Source of the DNA: Chitinophagaceae bacterium
GTDB lineage: Bacteria; Bacteroidota; Bacteroidia; Chitinophagales; Chitinophagaceae
DNA: 64,000 nt
Assembly: GCA_016710935.1 (NCBI GenBank)
Contig: JADJTY010000001.1
Location: 434,001 to 498,000 of the forward strand
Reading direction: 5' to 3'
Shown in pieces: positions 1 through 7,846 of this stretch (its first letter is position 1; the number at the start of each line of letters is the position of its first letter). The notes below the pieces were generated by a model. That model did no database searches. It was not told where the DNA came from and saw only the letters and a program-made list of their open reading frames with translations. A program made the position numbers and the translations under genes.

Positions 1-138
1 ATCAACAAAAACAAGATCACCTTTTTCAACCTTGTGTATTTCATTGATACCGGTTGCCTGTTCAAGCGTGTTGCCAACTAATTTTGCGTTGATGAATTCA
101 GCGATCCATTGCAGTGAAACGGGAGAGGGGAATTGCAT
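1..138 (-). CDS. lpxD: LpxD-like UDP-3-O-acylglucosamine N-acyltransferase, N-terminus only
   Basis: The reverse strand opens with ATG at 138-136 and stays open for 46 codons to the window edge. The peptide starts MQFPSPVSLQWIAEFINAKL and continues through VGNTLEQATGINEIHKVEKG to DLVFVD. The pattern (short helix, VGN, then INEIHKVEKGDLVFVD) matches the N-terminal uridine-binding domain of LpxD, which transfers a hydroxyacyl chain to UDP-acylglucosamine in lipid A synthesis. Many Bacteroidota carry a second, stand-alone LpxD paralogue with this kind of start; which copy this is cannot be decided here. The catalytic left-handed beta-helix lies outside the window. It is divergent from the GNAT gene at 667. 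Confidence 0.7.
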   Translation of the reverse strand, partial: MQFPSPVSLQWIAEFINAKLVGNTLEQATGINEIHKVEKGDLVFVD

Positions 139-475
139 AATCTGTAAATTTCAGCAAAGGTACATTGGTTTGCTTTTAGTTGATTTTATAAGAAAAACTA
201 AAAAAATGCCGCTTTATACAAAATTTTAAAAATATTTTTTTGCTTTCAATAGGACAGTAAACCATACAAAAAACCGGATAATAAACAGGTTAATTTTAAA
301 CATTTTTAAACAGAGGGATTTGCACTACCTAAAATGTTTTTTTTAACATTCTTCTGTAATACCAGTGTTTACAGTTGTTTCAGGGGATTAAATTTTATTT
401 ACTTTCAAAAAGCAGAAACTGCCAGCTGCTTTTTACTTTTTTATTTGTCTGATCATTGAGAAAAAAATCTTAGCC

Positions 476-506
476 TTATCCACAGCCCGATTTAAAATGT
501 GAATAA
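476..506. other. Pair of inverted DnaA-box matches, candidate origin element
   Basis: TTATCCACA at 476-484 on the plus strand and TGTGAATAA at 498-506 (TTATTCACA on the minus strand) both match the DnaA box consensus TTATNCACA exactly, 13 bp apart in inverted orientation. The flanks are AT-rich and the neighbouring genes are transcribed away from the site, as expected near an origin. Single matches also occur by chance in coding DNA (21038-21046, 27276-27284), so the signal is the close pair in non-coding DNA. No dnaA or dnaN gene is visible. Inference only. Confidence 0.3.
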
Positions 507-527
507 AATAATTGCTAAATATTTTTT

Positions 528-632
528 GGTTAGGGAAAATTATTTTTAATATTGTGTAGGGAATTTGGTTCCCGGTACTTACTAACCCATCTATATAGCG
601 AAGCCTGACTCTAAAAAGTCAGGCTTTCTTTT
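528..632 (+). ncRNA. Candidate small structured RNA ending in an intrinsic terminator
   Basis: The terminator at 601-632 has no plus-strand gene upstream of it. The 75 bases before it can fold: GGTTAG at 528-533 pairs with CTAACC at 582-587, enclosing a GGGAA/TTCCC hairpin at 559-573. This gives a compact two-stem RNA followed by a terminator, as in a small RNA or an attenuator leader for the GNAT gene starting at 667. No known RNA family (tRNA, tmRNA, SRP RNA, RNase P RNA) is recognisable. The 5' end is a guess. Confidence 0.3.
601..632 (+). terminator. Rho-independent terminator upstream of the GNAT gene
   Basis: AAGCCTGACT at 601-610 pairs perfectly with AGTCAGGCTT at 617-626 around a 6-nt loop, giving a 10-bp stem. 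It is followed by TCTTTTTTT, so it acts on the plus strand. It lies 35-66 bases before the start codon at 667. Confidence 0.8.
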
Positions 633-666
633 TTTAATGATATCGTAAAAATAAAAATACAGGTAC

Positions 667-1155
667 ATGAAAATTTACGAAACATTTAAAAATGAATTTA
701 TCATCAGCACCGATAAAAGCAAACTTGATGTTGATATTATTCATAATTATTTATGCAACGAAAGTTATTGGGCAAAAAATATTCCAGTTGAACTTGTAAA
801 AAAAAGTATTGACGGTTCCTGTTGTTTTGGTTTATATGTAAAAGAAAATCCGGTGCTCAACCAAACCCCGACAGCCGGCAGGCAGGTCGGTTTTGCAAGA
901 GTCATTTCCGACTGTGCAACTTTTGGTTACCTTGCCGATGTTTTTATTTTGGATGCATATCGTGGAAAAGGTTTGTCTAAATGGCTGATGGAAACCATTA
1001 TGAATTGTCCCGATCTGCAGGGTTTGCGAAGATGGTTGCTGGCCACAAAAGATGCACATGGCCTGTATACAAAATTTGGGTTTTTGCCACTCGATAAGCC
1101 GGAACGAATTATGGGTTTTAAGCCCTTTGAAGCATACCCCCAAAACAACTCATAA
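667..1155 (+). CDS. GNAT family N-acetyltransferase
   Basis: 162 aa. The acetyl-CoA binding motif A is visible as YRGKGLSKWLMETI (residues 98-111), preceded by the usual beta strands (GFARVISD, LADVFIL) and followed by GLYTKFGF, where family members place a conserved Tyr/Phe. It should transfer an acetyl group from acetyl-CoA to an amine; the substrate is unknown. Residues about 62-72 (PVLNQTPTAGR), just before the QVGFARV strand, are encoded by a palindromic repeat (868-890) and look like an insertion. The gene follows a terminator, so it probably has its own promoter or depends on read-through. yicC starts 34 bp after its stop. Confidence 0.85.
   Translation: MKIYETFKNEFIISTDKSKLDVDIIHNYLCNESYWAKNIPVELVKKSIDGSCCFGLYVKENPVLNQTPTAGRQVGFARVISDCATFGYLADVFILDAYRGKGLSKWLMETIMNCPDLQGLRRWLLATKDAHGLYTKFGFLPLDKPERIMGFKPFEAYPQNNS
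868..890. repeat. Short palindromic repeat inside the GNAT gene
   Basis: CCGAC (868-872) and GTCGG (886-890) flank a GCCGGCAGGCAG core. Related CCTGCC...GGCAGG elements occur outside genes at 35772-35790 and 38886-38903. Here the element is translated in frame (TPTAGRQVG). Confidence 0.6.
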
Positions 1156-1189
1156 TTATATCCTTAACTTGCAGCCTAAATTATGATCC

Positions 1190-2065
1190 ATGCTAAAATC
1201 AATGACCGGGTTTGGGAGGGCAGAACAGACCGTACATGAAAAAACATTTTTGGTAGAAATAAAAGCCCTTAATGGCAAACAATTTGAATTGCAGCTTAGG
1301 CTACCACCTTTGTTAACGCCTTACGAATTTGAAATCCGCAATACACTCCAGGAGCATTTGGTACGTGGCACTATCGACTGCATGATTATCATCAAGCAAA
1401 ACGGCACATCAAAACCTGTTAACATCAATACCGATTTAATTAAAGCGTATTACACCCAGATAGAAACCCTGGCCGGGGAATTAAAAATAGATACCAACTC
1501 CGTACTAAGCGCTTTGCTGCGTTTGCCCGAAGTGGTGACACCAACCAATGATATTTTAAGCGAAACTGATTTCGCTGATTTCAGTAAGGTATTACAGGAA
1601 GCGTTGAATAACTTAAATCAGCACAGAACAGATGAAGGCACTGTTCTGGAAAAGGACCTGTTACTCCGCATCAGCAACATTAAAGAACAGGAAGAAGCCA
1701 TTTTAGTATTGGAACCCAACCGTAAAAAAAGAATAAAGGACGAAATTAATCAGTTGCTGGAAAAACACGTGGGCAAAGAAAATATTGATAATAACCGCAT
1801 GGAGCAGGAACTGATCTATTACATGGAGAAGATCGATATACATGAAGAGCAGATCAGGTTACGGCAGCATTGTGAATATTTTGAATCTATAATGAATGAA
1901 TTGGATGAGGGCAAAGGAAAAAAACTGTCTTTTATTTTGCAGGAAATTGGCCGCGAAATTAATACAACCGGAAGTAAGGCTTATGATGCCGATATTCAGA
2001 AGTGCGTGGTAAAAATGAAGAATGAACTGGAGAAAGCTAAAGAACAGGTGCTGAATATCCTGTAA
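1190..2065 (+). CDS. yicC: YicC family endoribonuclease-like protein
   Basis: 291 aa, the full length expected for the family. It begins with the diagnostic MLKSMTGFGRAE, has the N-terminal YicC domain and ends in the C-terminal DUF1732 region (KKLSFILQEIGREINTTGSK, then a Lys/Glu-rich helix). E. coli YicC has been reported to be an endoribonuclease; the role in Bacteroidota is not established. In many genomes yicC sits next to gmk, but here gmk is 37 kb away at 38274. The ATG follows the GNAT stop by 34 bp. Confidence 0.9.
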   Translation: MLKSMTGFGRAEQTVHEKTFLVEIKALNGKQFELQLRLPPLLTPYEFEIRNTLQEHLVRGTIDCMIIIKQNGTSKPVNINTDLIKAYYTQIETLAGELKIDTNSVLSALLRLPEVVTPTNDILSETDFADFSKVLQEALNNLNQHRTDEGTVLEKDLLLRISNIKEQEEAILVLEPNRKKRIKDEINQLLEKHVGKENIDNNRMEQELIYYMEKIDIHEEQIRLRQHCEYFESIMNELDEGKGKKLSFILQEIGREINTTGSKAYDADIQKCVVKMKNELEKAKEQVLNIL

Positions 2066-2170
2066 GAAAAATTGTCAATTGACAATAAGCAATTGGCAAA
2101 ATTGAATACTAATAATAGTTAACCATTGAATAAATTATTTATCAATAAAACCCCATTGTTGATCCGAAGG

Positions 2171-2668
2171 ATGCTTTGCATTACCCGTTGCTCATTGCCC
2201 ATTGCTCATTGCCCATTGCTTATTGCGTGTTGCCTGTTTGTAAGTTCCTGCACCCAGGTAAACATTTTTGAAAAGAATACTGCCATTCCAAATTATGAAT
2301 GGCAGCAGCAATTTACTGCCACCGGGGATTTTTTGATTACCGACACAGCTTCGCCCTATAGCATTTACCTGGTATTGCGCCATACTGATGCGTATAAATA
2401 TAATAATATCTGGCTTCATATAGGCCTGCAACCTCCCGGTGACAGTATGCATATACAAAAGGTAAACCTGGGTTTGGGAGATGATGCAAATGGCTGGGAG
2501 GGTACCGGTATGAACGATATCTGGGAAGTGCGGAAATTATTAAATGGAGCTCCACGCAGGTTTAAACAACCCGGAAAATACAATTACAGCATTTCGCAGA
2601 TCATGCGTGATAATCCTTTGTTATATATTATGAGTGTTGGGCTACGAATTGAAAAGCGGAAAGATTAA
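2171..2668 (+). CDS. gldH: Gliding motility lipoprotein GldH
   Basis: 165 aa from the ATG at 2171; a TTG at 2126 would add 15 residues. A hydrophobic leader ends in the lipobox FVSSC, so the mature protein is an acylated lipoprotein. The body (YEWQQQFTATGDF, YLVLRHTDAYKYNNIWLHI, GWEGTGMNDIWEVRKLL) has the GldH pattern. GldH is required for gliding and T9SS function in flavobacteria; non-gliding relatives keep it too. The leader is encoded by a 7-bp tandem repeat (2189-2223), so copy-number change would shift the frame. It follows yicC by 105 bp and precedes the DUF6089 gene. Confidence 0.8.
   Translation: MLCITRCSLPIAHCPLLIACCLFVSSCTQVNIFEKNTAIPNYEWQQQFTATGDFLITDTASPYSIYLVLRHTDAYKYNNIWLHIGLQPPGDSMHIQKVNLGLGDDANGWEGTGMNDIWEVRKLLNGAPRRFKQPGKYNYSISQIMRDNPLLYIMSVGLRIEKRKD
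2189..2223 (+). repeat. gldH: Heptamer tandem repeat in the gldH signal peptide
   Basis: Five consecutive 7-bp units TGCTCAT, TGCCCAT, TGCTCAT, TGCCCAT, TGCTTAT, with degenerate copies on both sides. The unit length is not a multiple of three, so gain or loss of a single copy would change the reading frame of gldH. The repeat encodes the cysteine- and leucine-rich part of the leader. Confidence 0.75.
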
Positions 2669-2734
2669 CAAAGTCTTTACCACAAAACCAGCATCAGACC
2701 GTTTTTTACAAAACAATTCTTTATTTTGCATATT

Positions 2735-3583
2735 ATGAAAATGAAAATAGCTGCTCTTATACTTCTTATTTCAATTACCGGAAATGCCCATGCACAACGC
2801 GCCAATGATAATCTGGAGTACGTTCAAAAAGGCGAATTTGGTATAACAGCAGGCCTGGCACACTATTTTGGCGATTTAAACACCCGGGCATCCATTAGCA
2901 GGCCCAAGCCGGCATTGGGCGCTTTTTTTCGTAAGCAGTTTGGTAATTATGTAGGCTTAAGATTAAGTGCACATTATGCACAGGTAGGTTACAGCGATAT
3001 ATACAGCAGCAATGATTATCAAAAAACAAGAAACCTGAGTTTCAATTCAAATATCTGGGAAGTGGCGCTGCAGGGTGATTTTAATTTTTTCAAATTCATA
3101 CCTACCAATCCCGATTATGCCTTTACACCATATATCACATTAGGAATTGGATTGTTTACCTATGATCCATATGCCTACACAAACGGGAAAAAAGAATTTT
3201 TGCGCCCATTGGGAACCGAAGGCCAGCTCGTTGGATATAAAGGCAGAAAGCCTTATAACACATTGGCTATGTGTATACCATTAGGCGTAGGTTTTAAATA
3301 TAATCTAAGCGAAAAATTTAATTTTTCATTCGAACTGGCACATCGTTTTACCAGTACCGATTACCTGGATGATGTAAGTACTACCTATGCCGGGATAAAC
3401 AATTTTTTACCGCTGTCAACAGCGGCATTGTTGCAGGACCGTTCTGTTGAAATAGACCAGGATAATCCACTTGGTGTAGAAGGCAGGCAGCGTGGATGGA
3501 GCAAACAAAAGGACCAGTATATTATTGCAGAGATCGGTATAACATATAATATAAGCACGTACAGATGTCCAACGGCTAAATAA
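2735..3583 (+). CDS. DUF6089 family outer-membrane beta-barrel protein
   Basis: 282 aa from the ATG at 2735 (MKMKIAALILLISITGNAHA is a signal peptide ending before QRAND). The mature part is an eight-stranded-like barrel: EFGITAGLAHYFGDLN at the start, alternating hydrophobic strands, and a terminal strand YIIAEIGITYNI. This matches the DUF6089 family, which in Bacteroidota usually lies just upstream of uppS and bamA. Here the order is kept, but a large secreted-protein gene (3748-6885) sits in between. The molecular role is unknown; envelope biogenesis is inferred from context. Confidence 0.75.
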   Translation: MKMKIAALILLISITGNAHAQRANDNLEYVQKGEFGITAGLAHYFGDLNTRASISRPKPALGAFFRKQFGNYVGLRLSAHYAQVGYSDIYSSNDYQKTRNLSFNSNIWEVALQGDFNFFKFIPTNPDYAFTPYITLGIGLFTYDPYAYTNGKKEFLRPLGTEGQLVGYKGRKPYNTLAMCIPLGVGFKYNLSEKFNFSFELAHRFTSTDYLDDVSTTYAGINNFLPLSTAALLQDRSVEIDQDNPLGVEGRQRGWSKQKDQYIIAEIGITYNISTYRCPTAK

Positions 3584-3747
3584 ATACTCTTTTATTTTTT
3601 TGGTTTTTAGAAAGAAATAACTACTTTTACGTCACCCCCTCAAATAATGGTATAAAAATACCACCCGTATCTTTCCAAAGAATAACAAAAGCCTAAATCC
3701 TGATCATTCTGTGATGAGACCATAGTTTTCATTCGAAAAAATAAACT

Positions 3748-6700
3748 ATGGCGTTCATTCGCAACTGCTTTGTTATCGCAATAGCGATGCTTTGTGTATT
3801 CTTTACAAATGCGCAAACTGTTCGTTATCCGGTTCAGTCATCAAAAGTTTTGCAGTCAACTGCAGGGGATGTTGCCATGCTTTTGCAGAAAGCATTACCG
3901 GGTAGTCAATTTACCAGTGCATCTTATACTATATTGCCTCAATCGGGCTTCATATTTATTTACGATTCTACAATAAACGGTAGCCAGGCCTGCAGGGTAG
4001 AAAGTGATGGAGCCGGCTTCATTAAATTTTCAGCAGCGGAAGATAATGGATTGTGCTTTGGCATTTATCAATATTTACAAAAGCTGGGTTTTCGTTTTTA
4101 TTTGCCGGGCTCAATCTGGGAAACAATACCGGTTCTTACGGGCCCTTATAAAAAAATGGACAGCATTTACAGTTTCAATTTTAAATATAATGGCTGGTAT
4201 TTAAGCGGTGGGCATAACCGCTGGATAATGGATAATAATAGTAACTACGGATGGGAATCTTACTTTGGTTTAAACGGCCACAACTGGTCGTTGTACCAGC
4301 GCCGCAACGGAATGACCGGTGCATATGGGTTTGCCGGGCATAGAAGTGATATCATCAGCGGCAACCATGCAGCCACCTGGCAAAACAATACATGCTACAT
4401 CGCTTCTTACAATAATTCACGTGTTGTAAGTTCACAGTCGGTGCCCGATGTAAACAATATAGCTGGAAAAGATCTGTGGGCTACTATCATTGAACAGAAA
4501 CATACTGCCTACCGGGCTTCAGTTTTAAATAATCCAACTGCATACATAAACCAGTTAAGGGGCTTAAACTATAATAGTTTTAATGTAGGTATTGAAGTAA
4601 CCGATGGCGCTTTGTGGGGAAATACAAAGGACAATGCAGGATGTATAAATGTGGGCTATGCAAAAGAAAGCGACCAGAGTATTACACTCGCAAATCATAC
4701 GGCACAAAAAATAGGCAGTACATATCCCAATAGCCGTTTTCAGCTCTATGCTTATTCAACACATGCCGATATTCCTTCAGCAAATATGCCCATACATGAA
4801 AAACTGGATATACAGTTGGTTCCGGAAGTGTATCAGAATGTAACCAGTACAAACGGGTTGCGCAACCGCTGGTATAGCCGTACAAAAAATATATCAGAAT
4901 ATAATTACTTAAACCTCTCCGGGTGGAGTGGAGAAACCCCATCGCTTGATCTGGATGCTTTGAAAACCACCCTGCAAATTGCAAAAGATAAAAAAAGCCA
5001 GGGATTAATGTGGGAAGCATCGCCGGCAAAATTTGCAAGCCTGCCTTTTTTAATGGCCGCCAATCAAAGTTTGCAAAATAATATTGCGGTTGACAGCACA
5101 CTGGTAGAATTTTGTGACAATATGTTTGCTGCAGCAGGAAGAACTGTTTACAGCCTGTTGCAATTATGGACAGACAATAAAAAACTTGCAGGGGGGATTT
5201 CAAACCTGTACAAACTGCCTTTGTATTTTGAATTGTTACATGAAGCTGAACAGCAAATTACACAGGAACCTGAAATGGTAAAGGCAAGATTGCGTGAATT
5301 AAAAGCTTACCTGCATTACACAGCTTTGTATTATGATTGGGCAGGCGACCAGGGAACAAGTGCTAAAACCGGCAAGGCTTCGGCTTTATGCCTTTACCTG
5401 GCAAAAATAAATAAGTTGCAGCTGGTTAACAGTTACTACCTCATATCAACCATTAGCAGAAGTTATGAAACCAGCAGTAGTTTTTTTCAGCAATACAATG
5501 TAGCATCCGGTACAGCATATCAAAATGGAAATTTGCCTTTAATAACTGCAGCTGAGATTGAAAATGATTTCAGCAATGATCTTGCGAAGTTTACCGGTAT
5601 CATTAATAAATATAAGTTTGAAACCACAGATCTAATTGCCGGGCGTTTGGATGCAGCCGGTTTAAAGATTCCTGAAAAACTACATATGCAGCTTGGTTAT
5701 ACCAATGGTATGGATTACTATCACCGGAGTGCATTTGATATCAAAGCACCAGGTTCCGGAACTTTTACAATTGAATACAATCCATCTTTTGGAATGGCTG
5801 ATAATGGTTACATCAATTTTACCGTAGAATCTACAGATAGAACTTTGGATATTATTGAAGATTTTTCGCTTAACAGAGATGCAAAGGCAGGCAGCATCAC
5901 CATCCGGCTGCCGGCAGCAGGTAATTATAAATTAACTGTCTGTTCAAAGTACAAGTCATCGGTTAATCTGAGCATCACCACCAATAAGAATATATTTTAT
6001 AAAAGCGGGGTGTTCTTTGGTAAAGCAACTGAATCGTATGATAAGGATATTGATAAACCAGGATACATATATATTCCACCCGGAATTGATAAACTGTATT
6101 TCAGTTTGGGAAATAGCAATGCAGGTGGCAAAGGCTTTAAGTCTGAAGCACATGTAAACAGTGCTTTTGCCATGCAGGACGCTAATGGAAAAATTTTAAA
6201 AGCACGATTTGTAACCCCCCAAGATTCTGCTTTGTTTTATATTGAAATACCCCGTGAGTCGGCTGGTAAATTCATCCGTATCATCAGGAAGTATTATCAA
6301 TACAGCCTGGTGTTTAGCAACGTAAATAATTTTTTATGGTATGCCCAACCAAAGCCATTGCCCTGTAAGGATGCCGGTTTTACCATTGATGTGATCAACA
6401 AAGATGGCCATTGCATAACGCAGTTAACGGCAAATGCAAAGTCGGGCCCGTTGAATTGGGAAATTACAGACGGAGGGAACACCTATACTTTCAATAATCA
6501 GCGGGTGATTGAATTGCCTGATTATATTTCGAAAAATGCAGTAGTTACTTTAACCAACGGATCAAACTGTGCAATGACCAAAAAAATTGCCGATGATGAG
6601 GATTTTGAAAAAAACAAGCAGGCTTGTGGCGCAGGGCAGGAAATGTCAGCACTAACGATCACCCCGGTAGTATACCCCAATCCATCAAACGGTATTTTTA

Positions 6701-6885
6701 GATTTATGCTACATGGCGCCGACTTAATTGCAAACCAGGTGTTTATAATAAATGGCCAGGGCAATACTATTGCTGTATACAATAATGTCAGGCAGATCAA
6801 TATCAGTCATTTGCCGGCAGGAATGTATTGGTATAAAATGGTAATAAACAAAAAGGAATTTACGGGAAAGCTGGTAAAGCTGTAA
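3748..6885 (+). CDS. Large T9SS-secreted protein, DUF4838/glycosidase-like
   Basis: 1045 aa. A signal peptide (FVIAIAMLCVFFTNAQ) is followed by a region resembling the N-terminal alpha/beta domain of carbohydrate-active enzymes (DNGLCFGIYQYLQKLGFRFY, LPGSIWETIP, residues about 90-135). Next comes a probable catalytic barrel (residues about 150-450), an alpha-helical part resembling DUF4838 (LVEFCDNMFAAAGRTVYSLL onward), beta-rich modules, and a C-terminal type A sorting domain (VYPNPSNGIFRFML ... LPAGMYWYKMV). The protein should be exported by the type IX system and released or anchored at the cell surface. Polysaccharide degradation is the likeliest job but no substrate can be named. It interrupts the usual DUF6089-uppS neighbourhood. 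Confidence 0.7.
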   Translation: MAFIRNCFVIAIAMLCVFFTNAQTVRYPVQSSKVLQSTAGDVAMLLQKALPGSQFTSASYTILPQSGFIFIYDSTINGSQACRVESDGAGFIKFSAAEDNGLCFGIYQYLQKLGFRFYLPGSIWETIPVLTGPYKKMDSIYSFNFKYNGWYLSGGHNRWIMDNNSNYGWESYFGLNGHNWSLYQRRNGMTGAYGFAGHRSDIISGNHAATWQNNTCYIASYNNSRVVSSQSVPDVNNIAGKDLWATIIEQKHTAYRASVLNNPTAYINQLRGLNYNSFNVGIEVTDGALWGNTKDNAGCINVGYAKESDQSITLANHTAQKIGSTYPNSRFQLYAYSTHADIPSANMPIHEKLDIQLVPEVYQNVTSTNGLRNRWYSRTKNISEYNYLNLSGWSGETPSLDLDALKTTLQIAKDKKSQGLMWEASPAKFASLPFLMAANQSLQNNIAVDSTLVEFCDNMFAAAGRTVYSLLQLWTDNKKLAGGISNLYKLPLYFELLHEAEQQITQEPEMVKARLRELKAYLHYTALYYDWAGDQGTSAKTGKASALCLYLAKINKLQLVNSYYLISTISRSYETSSSFFQQYNVASGTAYQNGNLPLITAAEIENDFSNDLAKFTGIINKYKFETTDLIAGRLDAAGLKIPEKLHMQLGYTNGMDYYHRSAFDIKAPGSGTFTIEYNPSFGMADNGYINFTVESTDRTLDIIEDFSLNRDAKAGSITIRLPAAGNYKLTVCSKYKSSVNLSITTNKNIFYKSGVFFGKATESYDKDIDKPGYIYIPPGIDKLYFSLGNSNAGGKGFKSEAHVNSAFAMQDANGKILKARFVTPQDSALFYIEIPRESAGKFIRIIRKYYQYSLVFSNVNNFLWYAQPKPLPCKDAGFTIDVINKDGHCITQLTANAKSGPLNWEITDGGNTYTFNNQRVIELPDYISKNAVVTLTNGSNCAMTKKIADDEDFEKNKQACGAGQEMSALTITPVVYPNPSNGIFRFMLHGADLIANQVFIINGQGNTIAVYNNVRQINISHLPAGMYWYKMVINKKEFTGKLVKL

Positions 6886-7028
6886 TGCATCTGGATTTTT
6901 GAAGTAGTACAACCTGTGCTGCTCTTCGTTGCAGTACTGCCAGTACTTCTTAGCCGGTATTAACCAACTGTAAATTAGCCTGAAGATGCAGTATGGCACA
7001 TAAAAACCATATTCCAACTAAAATTTAT

Positions 7029-7036
7029 TACTTTTG
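7029..7036 (+). promoter_or_regulatory. -7 promoter box for uppS
   Basis: TACTTTTG matches the Bacteroidota -7 consensus TAnnTTTG exactly, 49 bp before the chosen uppS ATG. No clear TTTG -33 element is seen at the expected distance. Confidence 0.5.
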
Positions 7037-7044
7037 CCCCCCAA

Positions 7045-7066
7045 AGTCAGGCCCCTGCGCCTGACT
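7045..7066 (+). promoter_or_regulatory. Leader hairpin before uppS
   Basis: AGTCAGGC (7045-7052) and GCCTGACT (7059-7066) form an 8-bp GC-rich stem with a 6-nt loop in the uppS 5' leader. It ends 18 bases before the ATG and is followed by two copies of ACGCTTTTAT. The stem core is the same as that of the terminator at 601-626. The T stretch is short and broken, so it is not a convincing terminator. Confidence 0.5.
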
Positions 7067-7084
7067 ACGCTTTTATACGCTTTT

Positions 7085-7846
7085 ATGACTCCGAAGGAAA
7101 AGATAGATATGCAACGCTTGCCAAGCCACATTGCCATCATCATGGATGGTAATGGAAGATGGGCAAAAGAAAAAGGTGAAGACCGCCTTTACGGGCATTT
7201 GCATGGAGTAGAGAGTGTACGCAATATTGTGGAAGGAGCAGCCGAAATTGGCATCAAATATTTGACCCTGTATGCCTTTAGTACCGAAAACTGGGACAGG
7301 CCGGAATATGAAGTATCAGGCTTGATGGAACTTTTGATTGATACCATACGCAATGAAGTGCCAACCCTTAATAAGAATAATATCAGGCTGCACGTAATTG
7401 GTGCGGTTGATATGTTACCCGATGCGGCCAAAAATGAACTGAAAGAAGCTTTGAACGAAACTGCATCAAATACCGGCCTGAACCTGATCATGGCCTTAAG
7501 CTACAGCAGCCGATGGGAGATCACAGATGCGGTTAAACATATTGCTGCCGATGTAAAAGCCGGTAAACTGATGCCCGAAGATATAAGCCAGGATACGGTG
7601 AAGCAATATCTTACCACAAAAGATTTTCCCGATCCGGAACTGATGATCCGCACCAGCGGGGAATACCGGATAAGTAATTTTTTATTGTACCAGCTGGCCT
7701 ATGCCGAATTGTATTTTACACCAACGCGCTGGCCCGATTTCAGGAAAGAGAATTTATACACAGCTATCCATGATTTTCAAAGCCGGGAACGCAGGTTTGG
7801 CAAAACAGGTGAGCAGGTAAAAAAGGAAGAACCTACAAATTTGTAA
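7085..7846 (+). CDS. uppS: Isoprenyl (undecaprenyl) diphosphate synthase
   Basis: 253 aa. It adds isopentenyl units in cis to farnesyl diphosphate to make the C55 lipid carrier used for peptidoglycan and other envelope polymers. The Mg-binding motif IMDGNGRWA is present (Asp21), as are LTLYAFSTENWDRP and the IPP-binding RTSGEYRISNFLLYQ near the C-terminus. The ATG at 7085 is preferred; the frame is open back to a TTG at 7034, but that would run through the promoter box and leader hairpin. It stands 213 bp before bamA. Confidence 0.93.
   Translation: MTPKEKIDMQRLPSHIAIIMDGNGRWAKEKGEDRLYGHLHGVESVRNIVEGAAEIGIKYLTLYAFSTENWDRPEYEVSGLMELLIDTIRNEVPTLNKNNIRLHVIGAVDMLPDAAKNELKEALNETASNTGLNLIMALSYSSRWEITDAVKHIAADVKAGKLMPEDISQDTVKQYLTTKDFPDPELMIRTSGEYRISNFLLYQLAYAELYFTPTRWPDFRKENLYTAIHDFQSRERRFGKTGEQVKKEEPTNL

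Larger units (their letters stand above)
139..666. other. AT-rich non-coding region between divergent genes
   Basis: About 528 bp without a credible gene between the minus-strand lpxD-like gene and the plus-strand GNAT gene. It is very AT-rich, with long A and T runs near 180-245 and 510-550. It holds two DnaA-box matches (476-484 and 498-506), two short complementary elements (528-533 with 582-587, and a GGGAA/TTCCC hairpin at 559-573) and a strong terminator (601-632). The short open frame at 32-229 on the plus strand lies mostly antisense to lpxD and is not supported. Confidence 0.7.

Noticed and set aside
32..229. Plus-strand open frame of 65 codons at the left edge
   Set aside because: It is largely antisense to the lpxD-like start (138-1) and then runs into AT-rich DNA; no features of a protein.
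4682..5203. Minus-strand frame of 173 codons inside the large T9SS gene
   Set aside because: Shadow frame; the plus-strand protein has clear domain structure across it.
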